Source: Linepithema humile (Eukaryota > Arthropoda > Insecta > Hymenoptera > Formicidae). From it: DNA of 64,000 bases. Made by a program: the position numbers and the translations under genes. Each line of letters opens with the position of its first letter. Position 1 is the stretch's first letter. This document shows positions 13,216-25,383 of this stretch, piece by piece. The stretch covers positions 27,505,418 to 27,569,417 of the forward strand of contig NC_090130.1 in assembly GCF_040581485.1 (NCBI RefSeq), given 5' to 3'. The notes under the pieces were generated by a model that was not told the DNA's origin, made no database searches, and saw only the letters and a list, made by a program, of their open reading frames with translations.

Positions 13216-13724
13216 ATTTCTGTGAAAAATAATTCACTTGTGAGATAATACAAGTGCTGTAGAATGAGCCTTTGGGACTTGCAATTTAATACCGGCTTCG
13301 AACGGCTAAAGTTAAGAGCTTGTTTAGATTAGCGAGCAGTATCATGCAGAGAATAAAATACGATAGAATACACTTTAAAACTAACATTATTTTTTGTTCG
13401 AAACGATCGTAGCATGTTGATCAGTGCGTTTAACACGCCAGTTAAACAATCGGCAGACTCGATTCTCGCCGCCGCGCAAAAGTAAACAGAATTTACGCTT
13501 TCTCTCACAAAGCAGTAGAAAACCAGCGAGCAGTATCTTACAGACATATTGCTCGCTGGTCTAAATAACCTCTCAACTTTAGTCGTTCGGAGCCGGCATT
13601 AAATTGTAGGTCCCAGATGCTTAAGTATCTAAGGGAGGTCACTACTCGAAATCGATTATAAGCTTATTCCTGGCACTTGTATTATCTCAGTGCACAACAT
13701 CTGTAAATTATTTGTCATAGAAAT
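13216..13724. mobile_element. Foldback (long inverted-repeat) element, 509 bp
   Basis: Three nested blocks pair across a common centre near 13440-13480. They are 13216-13237 with 13703-13724 (19/22), 13242-13257 with 13673-13688 (16/16) and 13274-13342 with 13546-13614 (58/69). The right arm has about 40 unpaired extra bases between the second and third blocks. The right arm also carries a second copy of the CCAGCGAGCAGTAT stem piece (13523-13536), which makes a secondary hairpin. A GTTTAAC/GTTAAAC pair at 13428-13447 sits near the centre. There is no ORF and no clear target-site duplication. It is either an old MITE with long inverted ends or an intronic long-hairpin RNA locus; the sequence alone does not decide. 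Confidence 0.75.
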
Positions 13725-15939
13725 ACATTCTAATATAAAATTTACAATAATATTATTCAATTTAGATAAAACGCATGAAAATATCGTAAGGCAGAGAAAA
13801 TACTAATCTCGATTGTTTGAATTAAAGTCGTCCCTGGTTTTATAGTGCAGATGTATAACCGTGTAACCGAGCGATTCGCTCTCGGTGCAATGTGTTACGC
13901 GCGCAAGCAACATGCAGTGATAACAAAATCCGGGCAATGTTTTTGTGTAGCACAAAGGGTAACTTTTTTTCACAACGTCAGGGTTGTTATCGTCGTAAAT
14001 TTCCGTTTAACGCTTCATAATCCTATTTTATTTTTAGCCGGATTTTATTGTCTGCACAAATTAATTTGATTTTTAAAAAGTATTAATAGAGAGAGGAGAA
14101 AGAGAGAAAGGTTTTTGCATTCGCTTAACACGCATAAATTATGCGTGTGTTGCAAGGATTTGAAAGATCGAAAATTATGAGTAATTTATCGACCATTAAA
14201 CTGCATAATAAATGAATCGATGCGTAATTATGCCAGAAGGTACCATTTATCTATGCAAAATGGAATCAAATTCGTTCACAAATGAAGTATCACTCGATAA
14301 TGCTGTCATTATATTCGATTTTCGCAGATTTTTTCATCAATTTTATTTCTAATAATTTTTTTATTCAATTTTATTGTTCAAATAATGTTTAATTAAAAAT
14401 GATTGGAAGGAGATAGTTTTATATTTAGATGTTATTTACGCGATCGTATAAACCTTTTCAGTTGTAACTCGGACCGTAATTCTTAGATGTGCACCTTACG
14501 CGAATACACGCTACAAGCCTCTCTCAGGTTTTACGGCAGTTTGTTTGCGGATATTGCGGAATGCGATAAAAAGTTTATTCTTGTTTTCAATACTGCCTAT
14601 CTGCACTTTTTTCGCATCTGCTTTACCGTCTATCAGCGCAAAAATAAAGTTTCGTGTGCGATAAGTTCGCATTGGTGTGTAAGAAAAAACATTGCAAAAG
14701 TCGGGAAATAAAAAACATCTGATTGTATCAAATGATTCCTGAGAACGACACAAGCATAAGACGGAAGTAGATGTATGTAAATGTAACATTGGTGATAAAA
14801 ATGACAATTTTTATTTAGTGTTACGGTATGCGCGTCGCACATTTTCCCTGCGATTCTTATATTATACATCATTCAGAAAAATAACAATAACAATAGCGAG
14901 TTGTACAATATTGACTGCATCTCGAAATATCGAAATATCGAGAAACATCCTCGTCACGTAACGACGCTCGATATGAAATGCAAAGTTTCTTACGTAATAC
15001 GCAAGAGCGCACGCCAGTACCTGCGCGATTTACTACGACGAAATAGCGAAATACCTACGGCGAGAGTTTTCTCGTACGTGCGGAATTGTCGGTTTAATTT
15101 CGCCGCAGAATCGACTGCGTACGTATCGACGAATTCGCCAACGAAATTATTTCTCCTTGCTCGAGCACGAAAACGAATTAAACTACGCAGTGAAGCTGTG
15201 TCATACCAACTGCCTAAACTAATAGTACTCGCAATGAGATTGAAATGAAATGTCTGGGAAAAATTATATTGCAAAAAACGAATGACACGTAAATATGATT
15301 TAATATGCTTTCAACGGAGCAACAAAGCGCGAGAGCTAAACGATTAATCAATGTTAATGAAAATACAAAATTACTCATAAATTGATCCTGACGTGCGGAA
15401 ATTTTGATGTAGTTTTAAGATGCGATATTTTTACGTTCAAAATTAATTAAATGTCTAACCGATGTGAAATATTTGATTAATAGATCAGATTAATATTCAA
15501 ACTCGGATTAATAATCTTCATATTTGTCTTATTATTGAATAAATTATATCTAGGCTAACAATATATATCAAGCAATATTATATAGATATACATCTGTGTA
15601 TATTAAAAAAATCATTTCCAAACGTCTGCGCGTACTGTTAACTTTCAATGACTTTTTCTTCTAGACGCATTCCAATAATAACACATACTTGACTCGAGAC
15701 TTATTTTATCCATTTATCCACGCTTCACGAGTTTAAACTTTATGAAAAGAAAATGATATTCGTGTTCCTTTCTCTACTCGCCGTCGACAGATGGTGAAAC
15801 CGATATCTCAAATGAGATTTCAGGGCTTACCCGTTACAGAATTGCGTTCTTTTGAACGGCTCGGCCGAGTGACAGTCAATATGTCGAAAATAAATTGATA
15901 ACAACGCGCCGCGCAGCAACGTCAACTATCTCGTTATCT

Positions 15940-16740
15940 GCAAACATCTTGTTCACACTCTCGTTCTGTTCGCTGTTCTCCCTTTCTGCTTTTTATCTCA
16001 ACGTCCGCGCATCACTTATATGCTTATCAGACGCCATTTACGATCTGTCCTTATCTATCTTCTTCAGCCATCCCTCGCAGAGCTTCGCATATCCACTTTT
16101 TTCCCTCGCTTTCAACGATTTTCAATTTTCGACAGTCGTTCTTTATTCCCTTTCTTTTTATTTGTTTCTAGAGTCACATCTTCAATTCAGCTTAAATTCT
16201 CGGTAATATCTTCCGCTGTCTTTCAGCTTTTCTCTTTAGATCGTGCTCTTTAATTATGCTCTTTATGCTTTTTTTTATATTTTACAATTTTTCCAATGCT
16301 ACATGTTTTATCTTTATTCTTTTTTTCGCTGCTTATCTTTTGACTATGCTTTTCTCGTATTTCACATTCTCCCTTTTTTTTAATTTATAATAGCTTCCAA
16401 TCACGCATTGTTCGCTGCTTATCTTTCTTTCTCTTTTGTCCACATTTAAATCTACTCTAATTTTACCTTCTTTCTCCACTATTTTTCTAGTCTTTATGCT
16501 TCTTTATTGTTTCGCGTTTGATACTCCTCGCCTGTTATATATCTCTCTTTACGACCGCCTCAATTTTCTTCTTTTCTTTATCTCCCGCTTACCGTGTCAT
16601 CATCTCCATTCCTACGTCTCTTTTTACGCTCTGCTATCTGCTTCTTGCTTCCATCTGCACCGTCTCTATCTCCGCTTTTCTTTTTCTCTCTTTTTCTCTT
16701 TCTCACTCCGAGCGCGGTCGCTCTTGTCACTCTGATTCTC
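15940..16740 (+). repeat. Pyrimidine-rich, strand-asymmetric tract (~800 bp)
   Basis: The + strand is dominated by T and C for about 800 bases. Hand counts give 49/60 pyrimidines at 16321-16380, 48/60 at 16561-16620 and 48/60 at 16681-16740. It is built of irregular CTTT, TCTC and TTTTC runs rather than one clean unit. Because stop codons need purines, several overlapping + strand frames stay open here; they are low-complexity and not judged to be genes. Such a tract in a transcribed intron can bind polypyrimidine-tract proteins or form triplex DNA, which is inference only. Confidence 0.8.
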
Positions 16741-17168
16741 CGTGTCGATACCGAGTAACAAAGTTAGCATTGACAACGTGTGTGACGCTGACTGATAACC
16801 TTTCCATTCTTCTCGTTCTCCAGTCCCGCGTGGTTATCTAAATAAACGGGCTCCCGCGTGAGAGTAACGAAGGTTTGCTTTTCGACTCTCTTTTACCGCA
16901 GGAAGCTGGTGCGCTCGGTGGAAATATACGGCGTTTTTACTGCGCGCGCGATACACACATCGGCCGGTTACAATAAATCAGATTTTTCCCACGGTTACAA
17001 GATTTCCGAGACACCAAGTGAATTTTTCCACGACGTCGAGCAAACGCATTTTGCAAATCTTTTCTCGACGCGCGCGTATTTCTCCTGTCGTGCAACGCAG
17101 TTCGCTCGCTCGCTATCGAATAATTTATTCATATTTTTATTTTCGAGAGACATATTTCAATCGCAAAG

Positions 17169-17196
17169 TATATATATATATATATATATTTTTTTT
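17169..17196. repeat. (TA)n followed by T run
   Basis: About ten TA units at 17169-17189, then T to 17196. Confidence 0.9.
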
Positions 17197-20100
17197 GCGA
17201 CTGAATGAAATATAAGATCATGTAATCATGTAATAAAGTCACGACGATATCTTCACGATAACATTGCAGAAGTTTACAAATGTTTTCGGTACACGAGTTT
17301 CGGAAATGTTGAAAGGAAAGTATCGAATTTAACTTCTACATTTTCTCGGTGAAAGCGATGTCTTTCACGTTCGTATCCGATCATCGTGTCATCGTGCGCG
17401 CCGTGAACCAAAACGGTTATCGTCAACCCTTGCGAAGTCGATTTTTACGACAACACGTCTGCCTCAGGCTTGCCGTGTGAGACATCGACTTTTAGCACAC
17501 TGTCGACCGAAAGGCGCTAAATAAAACAGGACTCGTCGTCGAGTCGCAGGGGATGAGAGCCAGTGTAGTTGGCCGCGCAAAACCCTGTTCTATGTTTAAA
17601 CTTTGTACAGTTATAGGTTCCAGCGGGATGCGTAAATATAACTTTTTCCGTATCTCTCGAGCCGCCAGCTCGAGAGTTGGTGAAGTTTCATAAAAGGAAA
17701 AGCTTCTCCACAGCAGGACTGCTCGATTTTCCCGAGAGAGGGACTTTTATTTTTAACCTTTATGGCGACGGCGATCCACGAAAACATCGCGAATTATTAG
17801 CGGCGCGGCAATTTGCCCGCGCAGCCTGGTTTCGTCAGACTCGCCCTTCGCCCTTAATCGACGCGACATAACCCGCTGAAAACGTCGCGGATTATTAGCT
17901 CTTTAACTTTCCGAGCATAAACTTCGCAGCCCTCGACTCGCGCTTCCCTCTCGAGATCGCCGATTCAATTTGAGTTGTCGATTCGCAAACGTTAATTGCC
18001 GCGTCTCGCCGCCCGGAGTTCTCCGCGGAGCTTCTTTCTCGGAGGCGAGGGATTGGTTACGCCGGATCGCAACTTTTCAGGCGGATGCACTTTTCCACCC
18101 CACCGGGTCGCGGTAAGAAAAAGGAGGGCAAGCTGCATCGTCGCGGAGGGAGAAGCTGCATCGCTCGCGCGGGAGGGGCATTCTATCGACTCCCTTCCCG
18201 AAAACAACTCCGACATCCCGTTACCGCTTCCACCACCCCTCCCCCTTCTCCCCGCGAAGCACACCGAAAAACACATAAATCTAAACTTCATTTACGTTCG
18301 CTGCTGCCGACGCAAAAATGTAGCCCGCGCATAAACATTCGTCCGTGTGCGAGCTCGAATTTATTTCCGCTGACCGTGGATGCATAATCACTGAAACAAT
18401 TCCCGAATTTATACGACAACTTTTTTCTGGGAATCCAGAGGCGTGTGCGAGCAACGAACGGAAAAACCGGGTCAAAAGTGATCGATGTGTGTTGAGATAC
18501 CTTCATATTAATTTACATATAAATATATCAGTTTTGCTCTGATTAATTGTCCGACCTAAATCTTCAAGGATCTTTAACGTTTCATAATGCAGCAAATTTA
18601 ACTTGAATCTAATTACGAGTTACATTTGATTATATCAAGATCATATACAATATCGATTCGTTAGTGATGTAGATTGCTCTTCGATTCTGATTAAACTCGG
18701 CTTCTGATTAAGGTTCAACTAACCGCACAGAGATTGATAGGCTTCTATGCTTCAGTCTAGAATCCAATCGATTGAAATAGACATAGACAATCATTCTAAT
18801 CAGTTGCAAACTATTCACTTTGCCAGTTTCCTTCGATTCGCGAGGGGTCCTAAAAACTTCGAACTCCCCTTAGACATCTCACTATCCTGATTGAATCCTG
18901 TCTGGAAGAAATTCCCATCGGATCCCGCACCATCTGCAGGCTCACGCCGCGATAATTGGCCGCTAATTAACGGCCGCGGGGCAATCGAATTTTCACGAAG
19001 TTTCATCTCTCGCGAGAGCAGATCCTCGAGCGATATTATTCCCATCTTGCTCCGCGGGGAAAGCAAGTCATATCTCGATTAAATTAATCTAGCGGCAGTG
19101 TTTCTCTGTGCAAAAATATTCGTGTCTGTCTTAGAAACAGAAAAGGGGTCAAGAAATACGAGTAGCACGTAAAAATCGTAGAAACGTTTTACCATCGAAT
19201 AAATTTTCATCAATAGTTTTTCTAAATTTGGTCTTAGAGAGAGAAAGAAAATACTAAACGCGTTAGATAGTTAACTAATAGTAATAGTGTAACCATTTTA
19301 GGATACAACATTACACGAATATTTTCGCGCGCGCTTCTCGGCTGCGTGACATAGCGATCCCAGCCGCGGAATTTTAGGAAGCGCATTTAGCTTCGGACGC
19401 GTCCGATGCAGCCGCGGGGTTTCGGCTATTTTCTCGCGCGAAAAAATACTGATATTTATACACGCGGCTACCATAAAACCGCTCATTTTTTTTTCGTGAC
19501 TTTTGTCAGGTACATGGTTTACGGTTAATTTAGAACAGGCGACATAAATGGGTGAAATGTGCAAGGACTTGGTTTAGCGTTAATGTGCGACGCAGTGTTC
19601 GCGCGTTATTGTACTTTTTTAGAATTACTTGATTAAACTAAACGAGGAATGAACTTTCTTTGAAAGTGAGTGAAAATTTGCATAAATAATTTAGATGATG
19701 TTTTATGTTATTAATTTGCAACATAATGCATGCTGTTCATTAATATGGAAACGATAAAAGCATAACTGCGTAAAGTTTATAAAAGCATTTTAATATTTAA
19801 AGATTTTATTACGAAGAAATTTTATTTATACAATAATTTTATTAAATGACAACTTTTGATTATTTTGTGCTACTTTGTAATTATTTCTGTCACTTATATG
19901 ATATAAAAATTATTGCGCATACTATTTTATAAAAGATAAAGTGATAATGCAAATTTTCTTAATTTATATTTTGCTCTCCTCTAAAATATCTTCTTCGCTC
20001 ATAGTTCAAGTCCTCAATGCTTTAGCTCGTTATCAAAGTTGGTAACGATAGTTCTCGGACACTCTGTGGCGCCACGTTTACGATCGGCTTCGCATCTTAG

Positions 20101-21392
20101 TTTTTCTCTTTCTCTTGCAACATAACCGACTTCGTAAAAGAATTTACGCGTATTTTCGGCCTCCGGAATGTATGAGTTCGTGGAGGCATAAAAACTGCGC
20201 TTTGTTATATTTCGAGATTAGTTGGAACGCCGGCAATCTGAACTACCACCGTTTCTCCAACCTCTCGTGCTTTCAAATGATCAGCTTTCCCAGCTCCTCG
20301 AGCTTTTTCTCGGTTCACGTCGTCGCGACTGTGTGATACAAAACAGGGAAGCTCCGACAACTCCGCGAGCTTATAGCTTTCTATATATCACACGCACACG
20401 TACAGCGTATGCATATACGAAATGATCCGAAAACGTAGCAAAGCTTAACTCAGCTCTAACTTGCGATAATATGAGTTCAGCTCAATTCAGTTTATTATTA
20501 TTCTGGGGAAATTTCGATCAGAATACTAGAGAAGATATTGAATAATCGATATAAGGAATAGAGAAATACAATGTGTTGTGTTGTGTAGCTTATTATAGAA
20601 TAAATAGGAAAAGTGTGATAGAAATTTAAAAAAAGAACAACTTAAATTATAAATTAATAAAAACGAAATCTGTTGCTTGTATTTTAAATAAGAAATTGAA
20701 TAATTTATTCTCCCAAATAGTTTCTTGAAACTGTGCAAGCGATGATAATGCACGATACGTTTTAAAAAAGGTTGAATTAAATTCTTTGCGATAATTCAAA
20801 GTATGGTTTTACGGTGAAATTAAATAAAGTGCGAGAAATTATAGCGCGCGCAAAAAAGCAGATGGTAATTAAATTAAAAAATTAAGAGGAGAATTAAAAT
20901 TACAAATTGTTTAAAGTAACCTTAATATAAAAAAACTTTTAAATTATTTAATTGGCATATAATATTCCAACTATGAAAAAAATTTTTTTTTTAAATAGAA
21001 AATGATTTACCAAATAAAACTTTATAATGCTCGCAAGTATCGATTTCTCAGAAAGATTTTGAAACACATTTTATGACATCTTGTATAGGTATTGTGCATA
21101 TTTGCTATGAATATTTCGAGAGACAGATCGTTTTCTCCCTCGTTATCGAGAAATACGCCTCGCTCGAAGAACTATAGGGCGATGGACCATGGCAATCCTT
21201 CGGCTGTCATCTTGTCCTCTCGTTCTTTCGAGCTATCCTCTCGAAGGCTACTCGCTTCTCTTGAACGGCTCTATGAAATCCCGCGCAATCCCAATGCACA
21301 ATTTTCTGCTTCAATATTTTCCGGCATACAGAGCACGTATGTTTCCTTCAGTTGCTTCCTGTAAGTGGAATATGCGCGCTCGTTTTCGCAGG

Positions 21393-21444
21393 TATATATA
21401 TATATATATACATATATTGTATACATATATATATATATATATAT
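21393..21444. repeat. Compound TA/CATA microsatellite
   Basis: TA units interrupted by CATATATTGTATACA form a self-complementary tract. A CAG immediately precedes it, which creates an accidental acceptor/donor-like junction. Confidence 0.9.
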
Positions 21445-22218
21445 GCGAGAGCGTGTCCGAACGCAATCGAGCGAGTGGAAACGTCGAGAAACGAAAGGAC
21501 GAATGAGGGACGAGTGAGGGAAAATTGTAGATTCAATGGGGTTGACGACCCTCGTTCGGCAAAGCGAATATCGCGTAAGCCTTTTCATTATTGGAATATT
21601 ATATACTAATTAAATATTTTAAAAGCTTTGTTTATACTGAGACTACTTTAAACGACCCATAATTTGCAATGGTATTCTATACATAATTTTATTATAACGA
21701 TAATAAAAATGTTTTAATTACCAAGATACAAATATTTTGATAGAAGATGCTTTTTTCTTTACGTTTTGTACTGCTACTCGTTGACGTAATAGTGACGAGA
21801 AACGTTGCTGTAATTCTTTTACTTACTCTACAATGAATAAAATTTCAGTGAGCACAATTGATCATATAAGTGTAATGCTTAAACGGGTGTTACGCGATGT
21901 GTGCGAAATATGAATATTTGCTTAACGAGGCCGGAGGTTGGTTCATAAATCAACGTACTTCATAATCTATACGAACCCTCCAAATGCACAAACCGTATAA
22001 CGAGGCGTTGCGCCATACTACGTATTAAATATATTAATGGTGGTATTAACACAGAGGTGGAAATAATTTATGATACCGCGAATGTCAAACTAGAGCGCGT
22101 GCCAAATTTTTGGCGGCAAAGATGCATGGGATAAAACGCGATGAGTATAAATACGATATACTACAAATTTTGTTTAGGACACTATTGTTAGAATACAATT
22201 GGAGTGCACAAAAACATC

Positions 22219-22633
22219 AATCTTTCCTTTACAAAGGACTATTTTATAACTACATTTTTTAATCGTATTTCTTGCTATTAAATTTTCTTTAAACAGTTTG
22301 TAAAACACATTACTGCATAGAAACGCAGAGAAATTATTGAATAGTAATACAGTTTTTTTATAAAACTTTTTTTCCTTCTATTTCATCCGACAATGGGTAT
22401 TAATCGATTTTTTTTCTAATATAGAAAACAAATGTTAATCTTTTTATAAAGGACTATTTTATATCTGAATTTTTTAAATCCCATTTGCTGCTATTAAATT
22501 TTTTTTTCAAACAATTTATTTGAAAAGGACATTTTTCATAAGAAAGCGGAGAAATTATTGAATAATAATAAAAAATTTTATGCGATTATAAAATTCTTTT
22601 TCCTTCCATTTTATCTGGAAATAGATATTAATC
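22219..22633. repeat. Diverged tandem duplication, two ~190-200-bp units
   Basis: Unit 1 (22219-22405) and unit 2 (22437-22633) share a series of landmarks in the same order: AAAGGACTATTTTATA, GCTATTAAATTTT, GAGAAATTATTGAATA, TTTTTCCTTC and TATTAATC. The offset drifts from 215 to 228 bp because of indels. Both units are AT-rich, with no coding frame. This is an old local duplication rather than a satellite array. Confidence 0.85.
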
Positions 22634-23831
22634 ACGCTTCTATTAGAGAGTCATATTCTAAATTATGCACTTGTGCGGATGTAACGCGGATAGTAGCGGA
22701 TGTTACCCACTAGTTATCACGTGATTTCAATATCTGCGGTATCGATGATTGAGCATCGAGTATATTGAAGTAATTGATCTATTCGTAGGTGAGCACCTAA
22801 TTAGCAGCTATAGTGCTTGAACCACAGTTTATATTACCGATAGTACAACAACAGCGCAAAGCCACGAAGCCGTGGATGTGTAGGTACATGCGTAATGTCG
22901 AATTTGTGTGTATCTCGCTGAGCTTAGCTAACCTAGATGAATGTTTCGCGTAATTAGGATGGCAGTCGTATATAAGTATATGTGCCTGTATGTGTCATGA
23001 CTAATATACATGTAAATAGCCGCAAAATCTTAACCATTTCCTTCCGTCTTGTGTCTTACGCGAAACGAGGGATGAATTCTCTACTATGGCAGTTTTGTTT
23101 CCCGTAGAAAATTATTATAAATTATTCACAACTTTACTGATTTATTATATCTTTCCTTCTTTTTTTGTCGATTGCTTCTGTCACTTGAATTCTAATTCGC
23201 ACAGATGCCACGAATTGAAGCTGAGTAAAATAATCGAGTTTATGATTATTGTGTATAATTATTGAATTATTAAATTGAATTATTCTGATTGATAAACATG
23301 ATTATTGAGTGACGAATAATCATAATTAAGAAATAATAGAAATAATAAAATATTATTTAATTAAATTTACTTTAACTATTAATTATAAAAATAATCAATG
23401 GCCCAGTACTGTAATTGAAGCAAACTTTGCAGAAACATTTGTCATTTGCATTAAAACAAAATATATATTTTTATTTGCATGCTAAAAACGTTCATGCACA
23501 GTTATAGATTTTTATTCGTACAGATTTGTGACATGCAAATCACACGCTTATATTATGCAATAAAGCTATAATACATAATTTATGTGCGATAATACGTAAC
23601 CGATAACGTAACCGATAACGTCATAAAATAAAAGAAAAATGAATATAGGGATAAGGGGCTATCGGGTTTTCACTTGACGTCTTTGCGGGATAAATTCGAA
23701 ATCCTTTCGAAGCACACGCGCGTCGCGTGTCCGGTAAAACTGCACGTACTTATACGTGTGTCTGTGGAGAAAAACATACGTGACTAGTGTACGAAATGTA
23801 TGACGTTATGTACGATTTCTTCATATCAAAG

Positions 23832-23868
23832 TTTCTCCCTTTCTCTTTCTTCCTTTCTTTCTTTCTTT
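23832..23868. repeat. 37-nt pure pyrimidine run ending in (CTTT)n
   Basis: An unbroken T/C stretch ending in four CTTT-like units. It is a simple repeat. Confidence 0.85.
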
Positions 23869-25273
23869 ATCTTAAAACAATTTTATACTATCGATAAAAA
23901 TTCTGATTTGTTGCATAAAATATTTTTTAAAGTTATACGGAAAAATATTTGAAGCCTTTAATGTAAATTGAATATTATTTTTATAATTTATCTAATTTTA
24001 TATTTTATTATTATATATTATTATAATGAAAAAGCAAATTTGCTATGATTAGATAAATATTTAATATAAAAATGCAAAAGCATTTTATATACTTTTTCAA
24101 AATTTTGTAATCCAAACTTTTGAGAGGTCACGCATACTTAACGTAGATTATGAAATAATTACAGATTATAATTTTTATAACAAAGTAAGTTGTCGCCAAA
24201 AATTCACAGAAGTATCACGCCTATTGAAATCTTCATACACCGGAAAAAGAACGTAGAAAATACACGAAAAGGCGAAAGCAGCTTGCTCGAGTATTCACCA
24301 GCCACACGGAATAAATTCTCACTCGAATCACAGAGAAAGAAGGTTTTTCAGGGAAAATGCCGGCGGGAAATATTTGCGGGGGAAAGTGCGACGCGCTACT
24401 GTCTCTCGGGTTTTTAGTCCGCGACGGAAACCGTCGGGGGAAACAACGGCTTTTACCACTTCACAGAGCAACAGAAATCATTATCATAAGAAATTACATC
24501 TGGGCTTAAGGGCGACAACCGACCGAAAAAAACAGAAAAAACAAAATGTGGATGTAGATCAAAATTATTAAAATTATGCTACATTTTAATGTGGCATACC
24601 ATATATAACGCAGTTACCTATCAATATCTGAATCTAATAACATGATTTCTTGATATGGAACTGGTTATCACTAAAAATATAAATTTTAAAATATAATTTA
24701 TTAAGTAATTATAAATTATTAGGAACATAATAAGAATTATTATAAGAATATACAGAAACGATCTTTCTCTATATAATTAATTGCCGCGTTAATAGCAGAT
24801 TCTTTGATTAATTTGAAATTGGTTCTCTTGGTGCAATAATTTTCATGGCAATAATTACTTATCGCAACGTTTCAGTTTTCAATATTGCATATCTTCATAA
24901 TTAAGATTTGAATTAAAATTGCGTTGAAAAATGACATTTTCTTTGCATACTTAAAAATAATTTAAAAAATATGATTTTGAGTCTATTTACAAAATATAAA
25001 ATACCGCGAAAGAAACTCGTTATTTTTTGTCGCCAATTATAAGAAAATTAATACTAATATCAATGAAAGAATCTGTTATCAATTATTGATGTTGATGTTA
25101 GTTGTCTCAATAATAATAATAATTTATTATGACTTTAATTATTATAAATAATTGTGCTGGTATAAATAATTGATTATTCCATGATTTATTACGCTATAGA
25201 CTTAACGCGATCCAAATAACACGCAAGAGCGTATCAATAATATGTTTATATTTGTTGTATTGGCTGTTTCAAG

Positions 25274-25383
25274 TCATGGTACGACTACAAACTGCGGTGG
25301 GAGCCGAAGGAATACGGGGGAGTTCACATGTTGCACGTGCCGTCCGATCACATATGGCGGCCCGACATAGTGCTCTACAACAA
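25274..25383 (+). CDS. nAChRalpha4: nAChR alpha4 subunit, 110-bp exon (loops D and A)
   Basis: The exon encodes SWYDYKLRWEPKEYGGVHML continuing HVPSDHIWRPDIVLYN, then AA, the first two bases of a split Asn codon. WYDYKLRW is loop D of the complementary face of the acetylcholine site. HIWRPDIVLYN leads into loop A, whose YNNAD is completed by the first base of either 181-bp exon. The exon enters in phase 0 and leaves with two bases. The acceptor is TTTCAAG, an AAG rather than the usual CAG or TAG, and the donor AA|GTAAGT is consensus. The 110-bp length and boundaries are those expected for insect alpha-type subunits. Both ends are fixed by reading frame and splice sites. Skipping it would shift the frame. 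The nearest coding sequence is 13.7 kb upstream and 25.2 kb downstream. Confidence 0.97.

Larger units (their letters stand above)
11622..25273 (+). other. 13.65-kb intron between the 45-bp and 110-bp nAChR exons
   Basis: The intron runs from a GTGAGT donor to a TGGCTGTTTCAAG acceptor. Its contents are: a short hairpin made of MITE-type ends (12312-12342), a CpG-richer patch (about 12400-13070), a 509-bp foldback element (13216-13724), a long pyrimidine-rich tract (15940-16740), a (TA)n run (17169-17189), a CpG-rich stretch (about 17370-18480), a compound TA repeat (21393-21444), a diverged tandem duplication (22219-22633) and a pure pyrimidine run (23832-23868). The remaining blocks, about 10622-11576, 13725-15880, 18500-21390 and 23870-25270, are plain AT-rich intron. 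No open frame in it shows a recognisable domain, and I see no nested gene. Confidence 0.9.

Noticed and set aside
15895..16841. Several overlapping plus-strand frames of about 75-107 codons
   Set aside because: They lie in the pyrimidine-rich tract, where stops are rare. The translations are Ser/Phe/Leu-rich low-complexity sequence.
21356..21396. An acceptor/donor-like junction TTCGCAG|GTATAT and a 9-nt microexon-like TTGCTTCCT before GTAAGT
   Set aside because: The donor-like part of the first is simply the start of a TA microsatellite. A 9-nt microexon would add three residues at a place where nAChR subunits have none.
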